Origin: Micromonospora chokoriensis
Lineage (GTDB): Bacteria; Actinomycetota; Actinomycetes; Mycobacteriales; Micromonosporaceae
Direction of reading: 5' to 3'
Assembly: GCF_000718555.1 (NCBI RefSeq)
Contig: NZ_JOAN01000006.1
Span: 124,001-188,000 of the forward strand
Length of the DNA: 64,000 nucleotides
Shown here: positions 46,225 through 54,005 of the stretch, piece after piece
How the letters are laid out: every line of letters begins with the position of its first letter
Numbering within the stretch: position 1 is the first letter of the stretch
Notes under the pieces: model-generated
Databases searched by the model: none
The model's input: only the letters and a program-made list of their open reading frames with translations
What the model was told of the DNA's origin: nothing
Translations under genes and position numbers: made by a program

Positions 46225-46290
46225 TGCCACGCGTGGCAGTCGTGTACGGTAGTGCCATGCGTGACAGTGCGGATGGTGCCACACACGACA
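46225..46290. promoter_or_regulatory. Three copies of a 14-bp phage operator
   Basis: TGCCACGCGTGGCA (46225-46238, perfect palindrome), TGCCATGCGTGACA (46253-46266) and TGCCACACACGACA (46277-46290). Centre-to-centre distances are 28 and 24 bp. The second copy covers the excisionase start codon, the third its first codons. A weak fourth copy (TGCCGTTCGTGGG) lies at 46051-46063 by the repressor start. Confidence 0.65.
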
Positions 46291-46469
46291 GTGAACCTCG
46301 CGCCTTCTCGATCCCTGAGGCCGCGAAGCTGCTGTCCCTGGGCACTCGGAAGGTCGAGTACATGATCCAGTCCGGCGAGCTGAAGTCCATCAAGATCGGG
46401 CGCTCTCGTCGGATCCCGCGGAAGGTCCTGGAGGACTTCCTCGAAGAGAAGCAAAAGCTCGCGTCGTGA
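46257..46469 (+). CDS. Excisionase-like DNA-binding protein
   Basis: A 70-residue MerR-like/HTH_17 protein: FSIPEAAKLLSLGTRKVEYMIQSGELKSIKIGRSRRIPRKVLEDFLEE is the complete excisionase-type domain. Directional partner for the integrase. Its start codon lies in the second operator copy. Its stop overlaps the next start (GTGA). Confidence 0.82.
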   Translation: MRDSADGATHDSEPRAFSIPEAAKLLSLGTRKVEYMIQSGELKSIKIGRSRRIPRKVLEDFLEEKQKLAS

Positions 46470-46576
46470 GTGGGCTCCGGCCGAAGCCGCCGCCGCCACC
46501 GCGACCCTCGAAGCCTCCCAAGCAGCCGAAGCCGGCTCGACCGGCGAAGCCGCCGAAGCGCAGGGGAGCGGCATAG
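46466..46576 (+). CDS. Small Pro/Lys-rich protein
   Basis: A 36-residue protein, almost only Pro, Lys, Arg, Ser and Ala (KPPPPPRPSKPPKQPKPARP). It starts GTGA inside the excisionase stop, so coupled translation is likely. Basic, disordered, perhaps nucleic-acid-binding; function unknown. Confidence 0.45.
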   Translation: MSGLRPKPPPPPRPSKPPKQPKPARPAKPPKRRGAA

Positions 46577-46618
46577 CGCCGCACTAACCGACCTGACCTG
46601 CCAGAAGGAGACAAATCG

Positions 46619-46861
46619 ATGCCCAGGCCCAATCTCGCGCGCACCACGGCGCTGGTCGTCCAGGCGGTCGCGCTGATCGTGATTGGTCTGGTCCTGGTCG
46701 TCGCCACCGTCACCGCGCCGACGCCGCCGCCGGCGGAGCCGCTGCGGATGTGGCTGCGGCCGGCGACCGCTGAGGAGCGCCGCGAGTACGAGCGGCAGCT
46801 GCTCCACGAGGAGATGGACCGGCTCCAGCAAGAAGGGGCCACGGCGCTCCACACGCCGTGA
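46619..46861 (+). CDS. Small single-span membrane protein
   Basis: 80 residues, one hydrophobic segment (ALVVQAVALIVIGLVLVVAT, 11-30) and a charged C-terminal helix. AGGAG lies about 12 nt upstream. Function unknown. Confidence 0.7.
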   Translation: MPRPNLARTTALVVQAVALIVIGLVLVVATVTAPTPPPAEPLRMWLRPATAEERREYERQLLHEEMDRLQQEGATALHTP

Positions 46862-46906
46862 CCCCAGATCTCTACCCGCTCAAACCCCAAGGAAAGGACG
46901 GTCGAG

Positions 46907-47305
46907 ATGACCAACGTACCGGCCACCCGACAGGTGGCGCACCTGCCGGTCGCGGCGGCGCCCGGCAACCAGCCGGCGCGGATCCGGATCGCTCGGGCGA
47001 ACATGCTCCGCGAGATCTCCCGGCTCTGCTTCGCCGTGGACGACCCGGCCCTGCCCGCACCGCGCAGCGTCCGCTTCACCGCCGACGAGGCGATCAACGT
47101 GGAGCTGGACACCCCGACCGACGCGGCCGAGTGGGCCGTCGTGCTGGGCGTGGCCGCCGACGCGAAGACCGAGGACACGGTCGACCTGGCCGGGGACCGG
47201 TGGCTGATCTACACGGTGCACGCGACCTGGCGCGGCTTCCCCATCACCGTCGCCGCCTGCATCCGCGACACCGCCGTCCAGCAGCGGGAAGCGGTGCCGG
47301 CGTGA
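46907..47305 (+). CDS. Hypothetical phage/ICE protein
   Basis: 132 residues, beta-rich (SVRFTADEAINVELD, DRWLIYTVHATWRGFPITVAACI), no known domain. First of the tightly packed early genes; its stop overlaps the next start (TGATG). Confidence 0.7.
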   Translation: MTNVPATRQVAHLPVAAAPGNQPARIRIARANMLREISRLCFAVDDPALPAPRSVRFTADEAINVELDTPTDAAEWAVVLGVAADAKTEDTVDLAGDRWLIYTVHATWRGFPITVAACIRDTAVQQREAVPA

Positions 47306-47604
47306 TGACCGGGATCGTCCAGGGCATCCAGGACGCCGCCCCGGAGGCCGGCGGGCTGCTCGTCACCGTGCTGCTGGTTGCGCTGGTCGCGTGGCTGTGC
47401 CGCCGTCACGACGTGCGGGTGGCGCAGCGCCGCCGCGACGCCCGGGCCGCCCGCCGGCGGGCCCTACGTACCTTGGCCGTGCTGCCGCCGGTGTCCGGGG
47501 CGTGGGGTGTACTGCCGCCGCCGGCGGACCCGTGGCCGAACACCGACGAGGACGACCTGGTCCTGTTGACGGTGCTCGACGTGTCCCCGGCGGGTGCCCG
47601 GTGA
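47305..47604 (+). CDS. Small membrane protein
   Basis: 99 residues with one membrane segment (LLVTVLLVALVAWLC) followed by an Arg-rich stretch and an acidic tail. Overlaps its neighbours by 1 and 4 nt. Function unknown. Confidence 0.7.
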   Translation: MTGIVQGIQDAAPEAGGLLVTVLLVALVAWLCRRHDVRVAQRRRDARAARRRALRTLAVLPPVSGAWGVLPPPADPWPNTDEDDLVLLTVLDVSPAGAR

Positions 47605-48257
47605 CCGCCGCGGTGTCGGTGCGGGTGCCGGGCCAGGCCCGCCCGCCCGCGATCGAGCAGACCGACACCGACCGCCGTCAGCGGTGGCAGCTGGTCGACG
47701 CGGCGCAGGCCGGCGACCGGGAGGCGTTCGCCGAGCTGTACCGGATCTACGGCCCGATGGTGTACCGGGTCGCACTGCGTCGGTGCGGTAACCACCACCT
47801 GGCCGAGGACCTGACCGGCGACGTGTTCGTGAAGGCGCTGCGCAACATCAGCGGGCTGAAGTGGCAGGGCAGCGACCCCGGCGCGTGGTTCATGACGATC
47901 ACCCGGAACCTCGTCGTCGACCACTTCAAGTCCGGCCGCTACCGCACCGAAACCCTCGACCCCGAGCCGGGCACCATCCACGGCCAGCACCCGCCGGACC
48001 GGTCCCCGGAGGGGCGCCCGGAGGAGCTCGTCGTCTCCCACCTCACGAACCTGACGCTGATCGCCGCCGTGCAGCAGCTCAACCCGGAGCAGCGCGAGTG
48101 CATCACCCTGCGCTTCCTTCAGGGCCTGTCCATCGCCGAGGTCGCAGCCGCGATGGACCGCAACGAGGGCGCCGTGAAGGCGCTCCAGTACCGGGCCACG
48201 AAGACGCTCGCCCGGCTCCTCCCGCCCGGATTCGAGACCCCGGAGGTCCCACGATGA
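47601..48257 (+). CDS. Prophage-borne ECF sigma factor
   Basis: A 218-residue sigma-70 family protein: region 2 (AFAELYRIYGPMVYRVALRRC..AEDLTGDVFVKALRNI) and region 4 (LNPEQRECITLRFLQGLSIAEVAAAMDRNEGAVKALQYRATKTL). It starts GTGA inside the stop of the preceding gene and is followed by a membrane protein with ATGA overlap. Sigma factors are rare on prophages; it may drive the element's own genes. Confidence 0.85.
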   Translation: MTAAVSVRVPGQARPPAIEQTDTDRRQRWQLVDAAQAGDREAFAELYRIYGPMVYRVALRRCGNHHLAEDLTGDVFVKALRNISGLKWQGSDPGAWFMTITRNLVVDHFKSGRYRTETLDPEPGTIHGQHPPDRSPEGRPEELVVSHLTNLTLIAAVQQLNPEQRECITLRFLQGLSIAEVAAAMDRNEGAVKALQYRATKTLARLLPPGFETPEVPR

Positions 48258-48790
48258 GAAACGTCGATCCGTACACCTTCGTCACCGCGCTGCTCTTCGC
48301 GCTCGCTCTCGGCGCTCTCGCCGGCGGCTTCGCCATCGGCATGGCCTTCCGCCCTCGCCTGCTCGACGAGGGCGAGCGCGGCGGATCCGCGTTCCGGGAC
48401 CTCCTCGCCGCAGCCAAGGCCTGCGCCGACCCGGCGAACCTGGCCACGCTCCTGCGCCAGGCATCAGCGATCTGGGACCAGTACCGTCCCGACGGCATCC
48501 ACCTGGACACCGACACCCTCTGGCGCGGCGAGGCGGGCACCGAGGTGACCCCGGCGTACGTGCACCGCATCGTCGACGCGTACGCCACCGGTGACCCGGT
48601 CAACCTGTCCGGATGCTGGGTGCCACCCGACGTCCAGGGCCGCCTCCGCGCCATCACGATCGGCGCGTCCGAGGCGACCGCCGCGCTGCCCGGCCGGCCG
48701 ATCCCCCGGCCTACCGGCTTCATCACCTCGGTGCACCCGACCGACGTGATCGAGCGGTGGCCGGTCCGGACCGGGCCGAGCGATGGGTGA
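48254..48790 (+). CDS. Membrane-anchored hypothetical protein
   Basis: 178 residues, N-terminal membrane helix (TFVTALLFALALGALAGGFAIG) and a soluble part without a known domain. Overlaps the sigma factor gene by 4 nt; a partner role is possible but no anti-sigma domain is seen. Confidence 0.65.
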   Translation: MRNVDPYTFVTALLFALALGALAGGFAIGMAFRPRLLDEGERGGSAFRDLLAAAKACADPANLATLLRQASAIWDQYRPDGIHLDTDTLWRGEAGTEVTPAYVHRIVDAYATGDPVNLSGCWVPPDVQGRLRAITIGASEATAALPGRPIPRPTGFITSVHPTDVIERWPVRTGPSDG

Positions 48791-49028
48791 GCCGGAGCAG
48801 CCCGAGGTGCCGTGCCTGGCCTGCAAGCGCCCCCTGCGGACGCCCAAGTCTCGGGCCCGCCGGTACGGAGAGGGCTGCTGGCGCAAACGCCGCCGCGCCG
48901 CCCGCGCCGCAGCCGCCCCGGTCACCCTGCCCGGCCTCGGCCGGGCAGGGTCCCGGGGGCAGGCCGGCCCACACCTGCTCACCGGCGTCGACCAGCTCGG
49001 CGACCTGGACGAGGACGACGACCGATGA
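48783..49028 (+). CDS. Small zinc-finger-like protein (DUF6011-like)
   Basis: 81 residues. PCLACKRPLRTPKSRARRYGEGCWRKRRR is a CxxC..C pattern as in DUF6011 proteins of actinobacterial phages. Overlaps both neighbours (8 and 4 nt). Confidence 0.7.
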   Translation: MGEPEQPEVPCLACKRPLRTPKSRARRYGEGCWRKRRRAARAAAAPVTLPGLGRAGSRGQAGPHLLTGVDQLGDLDEDDDR

Positions 49029-49264
49029 CGGCACCGCGCTACTGCGGCACCTGGGATCCGGACCCGAGCATCGGGCCGGACCACCGCGGCCGCCGCATCT
49101 GCCGCTCCTGCCACCGGGTCGGCTCGCGCGGCGACGCCGGCCACACCGCACCCCCGCCCCAGACCCCGACCGCACCCAAGCCGCAGCCGGCCTGGCGCGT
49201 CGAGGCCGCTGCCGCGCTCGACGCCGCAGTGCTCGGCGAACACGATCGAGAGGAGTACCGGTGA
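49025..49264 (+). CDS. Small Cys-rich hypothetical protein
   Basis: 79 residues, with YCGTWDPD and RRICRSCHRVGSR (possible zinc site), then a Pro-rich linker and a short helix. ATGA overlap upstream. Confidence 0.62.
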   Translation: MTAPRYCGTWDPDPSIGPDHRGRRICRSCHRVGSRGDAGHTAPPPQTPTAPKPQPAWRVEAAAALDAAVLGEHDREEYR

Positions 49265-49782
49265 CGACGAACCCGGCACCACCAGCGGTCTACCTCGACC
49301 TGGACGCGATCGAGGCCCGCGTCCTGGCCGCTACGCCCGGCCCGTGGAGGGCGTCCATCGGCACCATCAGGGGAGTCGACGGGGTCCACGAGCAGGTGGT
49401 CACGGATTCGTCCGACGGCTTCGACGTGGTCGCTATGACCGGCCGCATGGACGAGCACCCGCGCAGCACCCTCGACGCCGAGTTCATCGCCCGGTCGCGT
49501 GATGACGTGCCCGCGATGGTCGCCGAGATCAAGCGGCTCCGCGCCGCCCTCGCCGAAGACGAGCCCCACCACATCATCGAGTTCCTGCCCGACGGCTGGG
49601 TGACACTCCAGCACCCGCTGGCCTGCCGGCCGACCTTGGCCGCCTGCCCGGTGAACGAGCTCGTGATGGAGCTCGACGGATCGCCGGTGCCGCCCGGCCG
49701 GTACGAGTGCGAGGTCAACGACCTCGGCGATCGGCTGCTGATCCTGGACCGCGTCGACGTCCCGGAGGCCACCGATGGCTGA
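49261..49782 (+). CDS. Hypothetical phage protein
   Basis: 173 residues. The N-terminal part (IEARVLAATPGPWRASIGTIRG..DAEFIARSRDDVPAMVAEIKRLRA) resembles Ead/Ea22-type phage proteins of unknown function. GTG start with 4-nt overlap. Confidence 0.68.
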   Translation: MTTNPAPPAVYLDLDAIEARVLAATPGPWRASIGTIRGVDGVHEQVVTDSSDGFDVVAMTGRMDEHPRSTLDAEFIARSRDDVPAMVAEIKRLRAALAEDEPHHIIEFLPDGWVTLQHPLACRPTLAACPVNELVMELDGSPVPPGRYECEVNDLGDRLLILDRVDVPEATDG

Positions 49783-50176
49783 CCTGACCGAGAAGCAGTG
49801 GCGCGCGGCGGCCGCCGGCCGGCCCGGGTACGCCACGTACCCGCAGTACCGCCCGTCGAGCCAGGAACGGTTGGCTCCGCTGCGGATCCGGCCCACGGAC
49901 GGCAGCGGGCACCCGGTGGTCGTCGGGCGGCCGTTGGCACCGCCGGTATCCGCCGAACCGATCGCGGCCCGCGTGCCGGTGCCGCTGGCCGAGCTGCCGC
50001 CGACCCGGATCTACGAGTTCCCGCTGGAGTACGCCAAGCACCGGCCTCGGTGGCGGCGCCGGTGGATGTGGGCCGTCATGCCCGCCACCGGCCACACCGC
50101 GTGGGGCTACTGCTGGACCGAGTCCGGCGCCCGGCGCCGCACCGCCCGCGCTGCCCGGAAGGCGGGCTCGCTGTGA
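49775..50176 (+). CDS. Hypothetical protein
   Basis: 133 residues, Pro- and Arg-rich, with RIYEFPLEYAKHRPRWRRRWMWAVMP in the middle. No known domain. Overlaps neighbours by 8 and 4 nt. Confidence 0.62.
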   Translation: MADLTEKQWRAAAAGRPGYATYPQYRPSSQERLAPLRIRPTDGSGHPVVVGRPLAPPVSAEPIAARVPVPLAELPPTRIYEFPLEYAKHRPRWRRRWMWAVMPATGHTAWGYCWTESGARRRTARAARKAGSL

Positions 50177-51498
50177 CCCTCGAAGAGCTGACCGAGCGGT
50201 CCACCGAGGACGTCGCCCGGGCCCGCGCCGAGCGGATCCGCGCTGGCATCCACACCTACCTGGAGACCCTCGCGGAGATCGCCCTCGCCTGGGAACGCCG
50301 CGACTGGGCAGTGCTCGGGTACGCCGACTGGCAGGGGTACGTCGACGGGGAGTTCGGCGCGGACCGGCTGAGGTTGCCGATCGAGCACCGGCAGAAAGCC
50401 GTGGCCGAGCTCCGGATCGCGGGCATGAGTCAGCGGGCGATCGCCGCAGTGGTCGGCGTCGACCAGGCGACCGTGAAGCGGGACCTCGACGCAGCTGATG
50501 CAGATGCATCACCTGCCGCGATCCGCGGCGCGGACGGCAAGACGTACGCCGCGACCCGCCCCACCCCGCCGGCCACGCCCGCCGCAGTCCCGGCCGGCCC
50601 GCCACCGGATGAGCAGGTGTGGGTAGCCATCGCCCGCAAGGGCATCGAGGCCCACCGCATCAAGTCGTCACTGCTCACCCGGTGCAGCCGCGCGACCCGC
50701 ACCGGCCTGACCCTGCCCGCCGGCCAGGCCACCAACCGGTGGGGCGTCACCTGGTGCCGCGTCTGCTGGCCGGCGGAAGAGACCACCCGTTTCGCGGCGG
50801 GTGAACCGGTCCCGACCGGACCGGCCGACGAGGCCCACGACCCCCGGGCCTCGCGGGATGCCGGGGCGGAGCGTCGCGACTCCGCCCCGGCAGGCACCCC
50901 CACTACCGAGACGGCCGCCGGGGTTGCCCCGGCGGATGGAGCGGACGTCGTTCCCGAGGCCCTGAGACCCGGTACGCCGGTGGCGCCCGACGTCGACCAC
51001 GCCGCTCCAGCTCCCGCCCCGCCTGCCCCCACCCCGGCGGCCGGCGGGGCGGGGGTAACCCCCGACCCGGGCAAGCCCCGGCTGACCCTCTCCGAGATCG
51101 CCCGGCTGCGGGCTGTCTTCGACTGGGCGCGGGCCGGCCTGGCCGGACACCCGCGCAACGCCGCCGGCCGGGGCAAACACGCGACGATCTGCATGCAGTA
51201 CGCCCCCGGCGAACCGACCCCACCCGTGCACCCCACGGCCGCCGCGGGCCGCGGCCCCGTTGCCCTGGTCGAAGTCACCTGGGGCGCTGGCCAGGTCGAC
51301 ATTTTCTGGCGCTCCGACAAGTACGAGCTCGACGTCGTGGACATGTGGCCGGTCGACGTCCACCAGGCCATCGACCTGCTTTGCGCATACGGCGTCCTCC
51401 CGGACCGGTTCTCGCGGCAATATGCCGCCGGTGTCCAGGCCGGAATGCGCGCTGGCGACGCCATCGACGGCGAGTGGACGGAGACGACCGATGCGTGA
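50173..51498 (+). CDS. HTH-containing multi-domain hypothetical protein
   Basis: 441 residues. An N-terminal helical part (about 1-65) and an HTH segment (ELRIAGMSQRAIAAVVGVDQATVKRDLD, about 80-107) are followed by a short zinc-like patch (CSRATR..GVTWCRVCWPA), a long Pro/Ala-rich linker (about 205-295) and a C-terminal domain (RLTLSEIARLRAVFDWARAG.., WGAGQVDIFWRSDKYELDVVDMWPVD). Possibly a replication or partition-related DNA-binding protein; unassigned. Confidence 0.68.
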   Translation: MTLEELTERSTEDVARARAERIRAGIHTYLETLAEIALAWERRDWAVLGYADWQGYVDGEFGADRLRLPIEHRQKAVAELRIAGMSQRAIAAVVGVDQATVKRDLDAADADASPAAIRGADGKTYAATRPTPPATPAAVPAGPPPDEQVWVAIARKGIEAHRIKSSLLTRCSRATRTGLTLPAGQATNRWGVTWCRVCWPAEETTRFAAGEPVPTGPADEAHDPRASRDAGAERRDSAPAGTPTTETAAGVAPADGADVVPEALRPGTPVAPDVDHAAPAPAPPAPTPAAGGAGVTPDPGKPRLTLSEIARLRAVFDWARAGLAGHPRNAAGRGKHATICMQYAPGEPTPPVHPTAAAGRGPVALVEVTWGAGQVDIFWRSDKYELDVVDMWPVDVHQAIDLLCAYGVLPDRFSRQYAAGVQAGMRAGDAIDGEWTETTDA

Positions 51499-52390
51499 TC
51501 CTCTGCCGAGTGAGCTGCCCGCCTACGAGGGGTGGCGGCAGGTGCCGCCGGGGCTGTTCAGCAAGACGCAGCTGGCGGATCTCGACTTCCCGCGCGTGGT
51601 GGGTGGCCCGGTCCGCGCGTACGTGCACACCCGCGACTGGAACGACCGCAAGACCAGCGTGAAGCTGTACCGGCTGTCGGAGTCGGTGCCGTCGCCAGCG
51701 AGCGCAGCGCAGCTGGAAGCGGCCCGCAACCGCAGCGCCCCGGGCGCCCGCGAGTGTCAGGCGTGCGGCGCGTACCCGGACCGGCCGCCGGCCTCGGCTG
51801 GCCTCTGCGTGGCGTGCGCGCAGATCACCCGGTTGCAGAAGGCAGTGGCGTTGGCCCGCCGCTCCCGCGCCGAGGTCGGCGAGTGGGCGCGGACCATCCT
51901 GGACCCGCTGTTCGAGCCGGCGGTGGTGCTGCGCATCGAGCAGGTGCTGCGACCGCCGGCGCTGTCCGGACGGCAGAACCTGACCCCGGTGGCGCTGCGC
52001 GTCGACGCCGTGGACGCCACGGGCCGCCGGCTGCTCGACGCGACCATCCGGCTGGCCGGCGCGCGGGTCAAGGCGGTCCCCGCCGACGCGCTCGCGCCGG
52101 ACGACGTCGCCGAGCAGGTGCGGGCGGTGCTCGGCTGGCCGGTGCTCGTCACATGGCACGAGCGCGGCGTCTTCCTACTCCGCGACGTGTACGGCATCAA
52201 GGCTCCCGGCGGCTGGTACGGCGGCAACCCCAACGCCCTCGCCGTCCGGGCCGCGCATTGGCGCGGCGACCTCGACCCGGACACCCTGCACCCCCGCGCG
52301 GCAATCGACCCGGGCACCGCGGACCGGATGCTGCTGCTCCTGCGCCGCATGGCCGCCACCGAGCCGCCCGACTCGTCGGCGGCGCCGTGA
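51491..52390 (+). CDS. Hypothetical protein with zinc-like motif
   Basis: 299 residues. LFSKTQLADLDFPRVVGGPVRAYVHTRD at the N-terminus and CQACGAYPDRPP..GLCVACAQ (two CxxC-type pairs, about 83-112) resemble RRQRL-type zinc-binding proteins of actinomycete mobile elements. The C-terminal half (VALRVDAVDATGRRLLDATIRL..) is unassigned. Overlaps neighbours by 8 and 4 nt. Confidence 0.66.
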   Translation: MRDPLPSELPAYEGWRQVPPGLFSKTQLADLDFPRVVGGPVRAYVHTRDWNDRKTSVKLYRLSESVPSPASAAQLEAARNRSAPGARECQACGAYPDRPPASAGLCVACAQITRLQKAVALARRSRAEVGEWARTILDPLFEPAVVLRIEQVLRPPALSGRQNLTPVALRVDAVDATGRRLLDATIRLAGARVKAVPADALAPDDVAEQVRAVLGWPVLVTWHERGVFLLRDVYGIKAPGGWYGGNPNALAVRAAHWRGDLDPDTLHPRAAIDPGTADRMLLLLRRMAATEPPDSSAAP

Positions 52391-52569
52391 CGAAGGACAA
52401 GCTGATGGAGCTGCTCCTCGTCGAGCGGTACGCGCACCTGCCTCCCCCGCCCGTCGCCCCGGATCCGGTGGTGCGGGCGCCCGCCGAGCTGCCCGCCCCG
52501 CCCCCACCTGTCCGCCGCCGGCACCTGCGGGTCGTCGGCGGCGACGCGACCACCACGGCGGCGGCGTGA
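52387..52569 (+). CDS. Small Pro-rich hypothetical protein
   Basis: 60 residues, GTG start overlapping the previous stop (GTGA); MTKDKLMELLLVERYAHLPPPP then a Pro-rich tail. Function unknown. Confidence 0.55.
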   Translation: MTKDKLMELLLVERYAHLPPPPVAPDPVVRAPAELPAPPPPVRRRHLRVVGGDATTTAAA

Positions 52570-52603
52570 CCGCCTGCCGCACAACACACGATCGGAGCAA
52601 CTG

Positions 52604-52909
52604 ATGGAGATCGCCCTGGACCTGGAGCAGGTGCAGCTGCTCACCGCGGTGAAGCAGGGCCGCGTGCACACGGACCCGCAGTTCAGCTCGCCCGACTTCG
52701 AGAAGTTGGCGGACTACCCGTTCGGCCAGCGCCGCGCCACCGCGCGACTCCGGCCGCTCAAGGGCGCCCGGTTGGTCGAGCTGGTCGACGACGACGCCGC
52801 CGGCGGGAAACCCGCCCGCCCGTACAAGCTCACGGACCTCGGCGAGCAGGTGCTCACCGCGGCGCTGGAGCAGGAGCGGATCGCTAACGGTCAGGCAGAG
52901 GCGCACTGA
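52604..52909 (+). CDS. Winged-helix-like hypothetical protein
   Basis: 101 residues: LEQVQLLTAVKQGRVH..., RRATARLRPLKGARLVELVDDD..RPYKLTDLGEQVL has the helix-turn-helix-wing rhythm of small DNA-binding proteins. Stop overlaps the next start (TGATG). Confidence 0.65.
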   Translation: MEIALDLEQVQLLTAVKQGRVHTDPQFSSPDFEKLADYPFGQRRATARLRPLKGARLVELVDDDAAGGKPARPYKLTDLGEQVLTAALEQERIANGQAEAH

Positions 52910-53265
52910 TGGGCGCGAAGATCAAGCAGACGCTGCCGCCGTACGAGGTCAACGGACTCTCCGAGATCCGCCAGCAGATGCTGGAGTACCCGGAGGGCCA
53001 GCACGTCGCGATCGTGGTGCTTGACTGCGTGAGCATCAAGCACGACGTCGTCGAGGGCGACCTGATCCCCACGCCCACAATCCGGATCCTGCGCATCGAG
53101 CCGGAGACCGACCCGGACGAGGCCGCCCGGCTGCTAGCCCACGCGAAGCGGTTGACCGACAAGCGGATCCCGCCGCCGACGCGACCGGACCCGTTGCCGG
53201 GCATGGACCTCCGCGACGGCGCCGGCGTCCACCTAACCTCGGTCGGCGGTGGCCAGCGTGGCTGA
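52909..53265 (+). CDS. Hypothetical phage protein
   Basis: 118 residues; YPEGQHVAIVVLDCVSIKHDVVEGDLIPTPTIRILRIEP is a beta-rich core found in small phage/ICE proteins. Function unknown. Overlaps its neighbours. Confidence 0.65.
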   Translation: MGAKIKQTLPPYEVNGLSEIRQQMLEYPEGQHVAIVVLDCVSIKHDVVEGDLIPTPTIRILRIEPETDPDEAARLLAHAKRLTDKRIPPPTRPDPLPGMDLRDGAGVHLTSVGGGQRG

Positions 53266-53623
53266 CAACCTCCCGTCCGACGAAGGGCTGGCCACGTACG
53301 GCGTCCTGGCTGAGGTCGCGAACGAGCGGGTCAAGCAGGACGCGAAGTGGGGCGAGCAGAACCACCCCGACGGCACCGGCCAGCACCCCGAGACCATCGA
53401 CGCGGACGTGGCCCGAATGGCGTGCCAGGACGCCGCCGACGGTGGGTACCTCGACTGGCTGCACATCCTGCGGGAAGAGGTCGCGGAAGCCTTCGCCGAG
53501 CCGAGGCCGGCGCAGCTTCGTGCCGAGCTGCTCCAGGTCGCCGCCGTGGCGGTCGCGTGGATCGAGGCGCTCGACCGCCGAGCGAGCGCGTACACCGACA
53601 ACCAGAAGGGCGCCCAGTTGTGA
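53249..53623 (+). CDS. MazG-like/phage nucleotide hydrolase-type protein
   Basis: 124 residues. ANERVKQDAKWGEQNHPDG and ILREEVAEAFAEPRPAQLRAELLQVAAVAVAWIEALDRR match the EExxE..ExxD helices of all-alpha NTP pyrophosphohydrolases found in phages. GTG 53249 overlaps the previous gene by 17 nt; GTG 53258 is an alternative. Likely cleans non-canonical nucleotides; inference only. Confidence 0.72.
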   Translation: MASVADNLPSDEGLATYGVLAEVANERVKQDAKWGEQNHPDGTGQHPETIDADVARMACQDAADGGYLDWLHILREEVAEAFAEPRPAQLRAELLQVAAVAVAWIEALDRRASAYTDNQKGAQL

Positions 53624-53883
53624 GCCGCATCGAGATCAACGCCGGAGGCCGGCACATCATCGTCGACCACACCGGCGAGCTGGAGCCCTTGCGCGTGGCG
53701 GCGCTCAGCCTGTTCGAGGCGACCGCCAACGTCCCCGGCGACGAGCCCGGGCCGGCGTTCGGCTTCCAAGCCGATCGCCGCTGGACGCCGGAGGTGCTGC
53801 CCACCAGCCCGGGTCGGTACGGCTCGCGGACCTTCGAGCCGGTGAACGCCTCCGCCGAGGTGGACAACCCGCCGCCGGGGTAG
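53620..53883 (+). CDS. Small hypothetical protein
   Basis: 87 residues, GTG start overlapping the previous stop (GTGA). SRIEINAGGRHIIVDHTGELEPLRVAALSLFEAT is a short beta/helix unit; unassigned. Last of the coupled early run. Confidence 0.6.
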   Translation: MSRIEINAGGRHIIVDHTGELEPLRVAALSLFEATANVPGDEPGPAFGFQADRRWTPEVLPTSPGRYGSRTFEPVNASAEVDNPPPG

Positions 53884-54005
53884 GCCCGAGGCGTCCGCCG
53901 ACTGCTCTGCCGTTCCGACCCTTCCGGCGCGGCCACCCCCGTTGGGTGGCCGCGCCGCTGCACAACGGGAGATCCATTGACCAAGATCGCTAGACCGGGT
54001 GTCCC

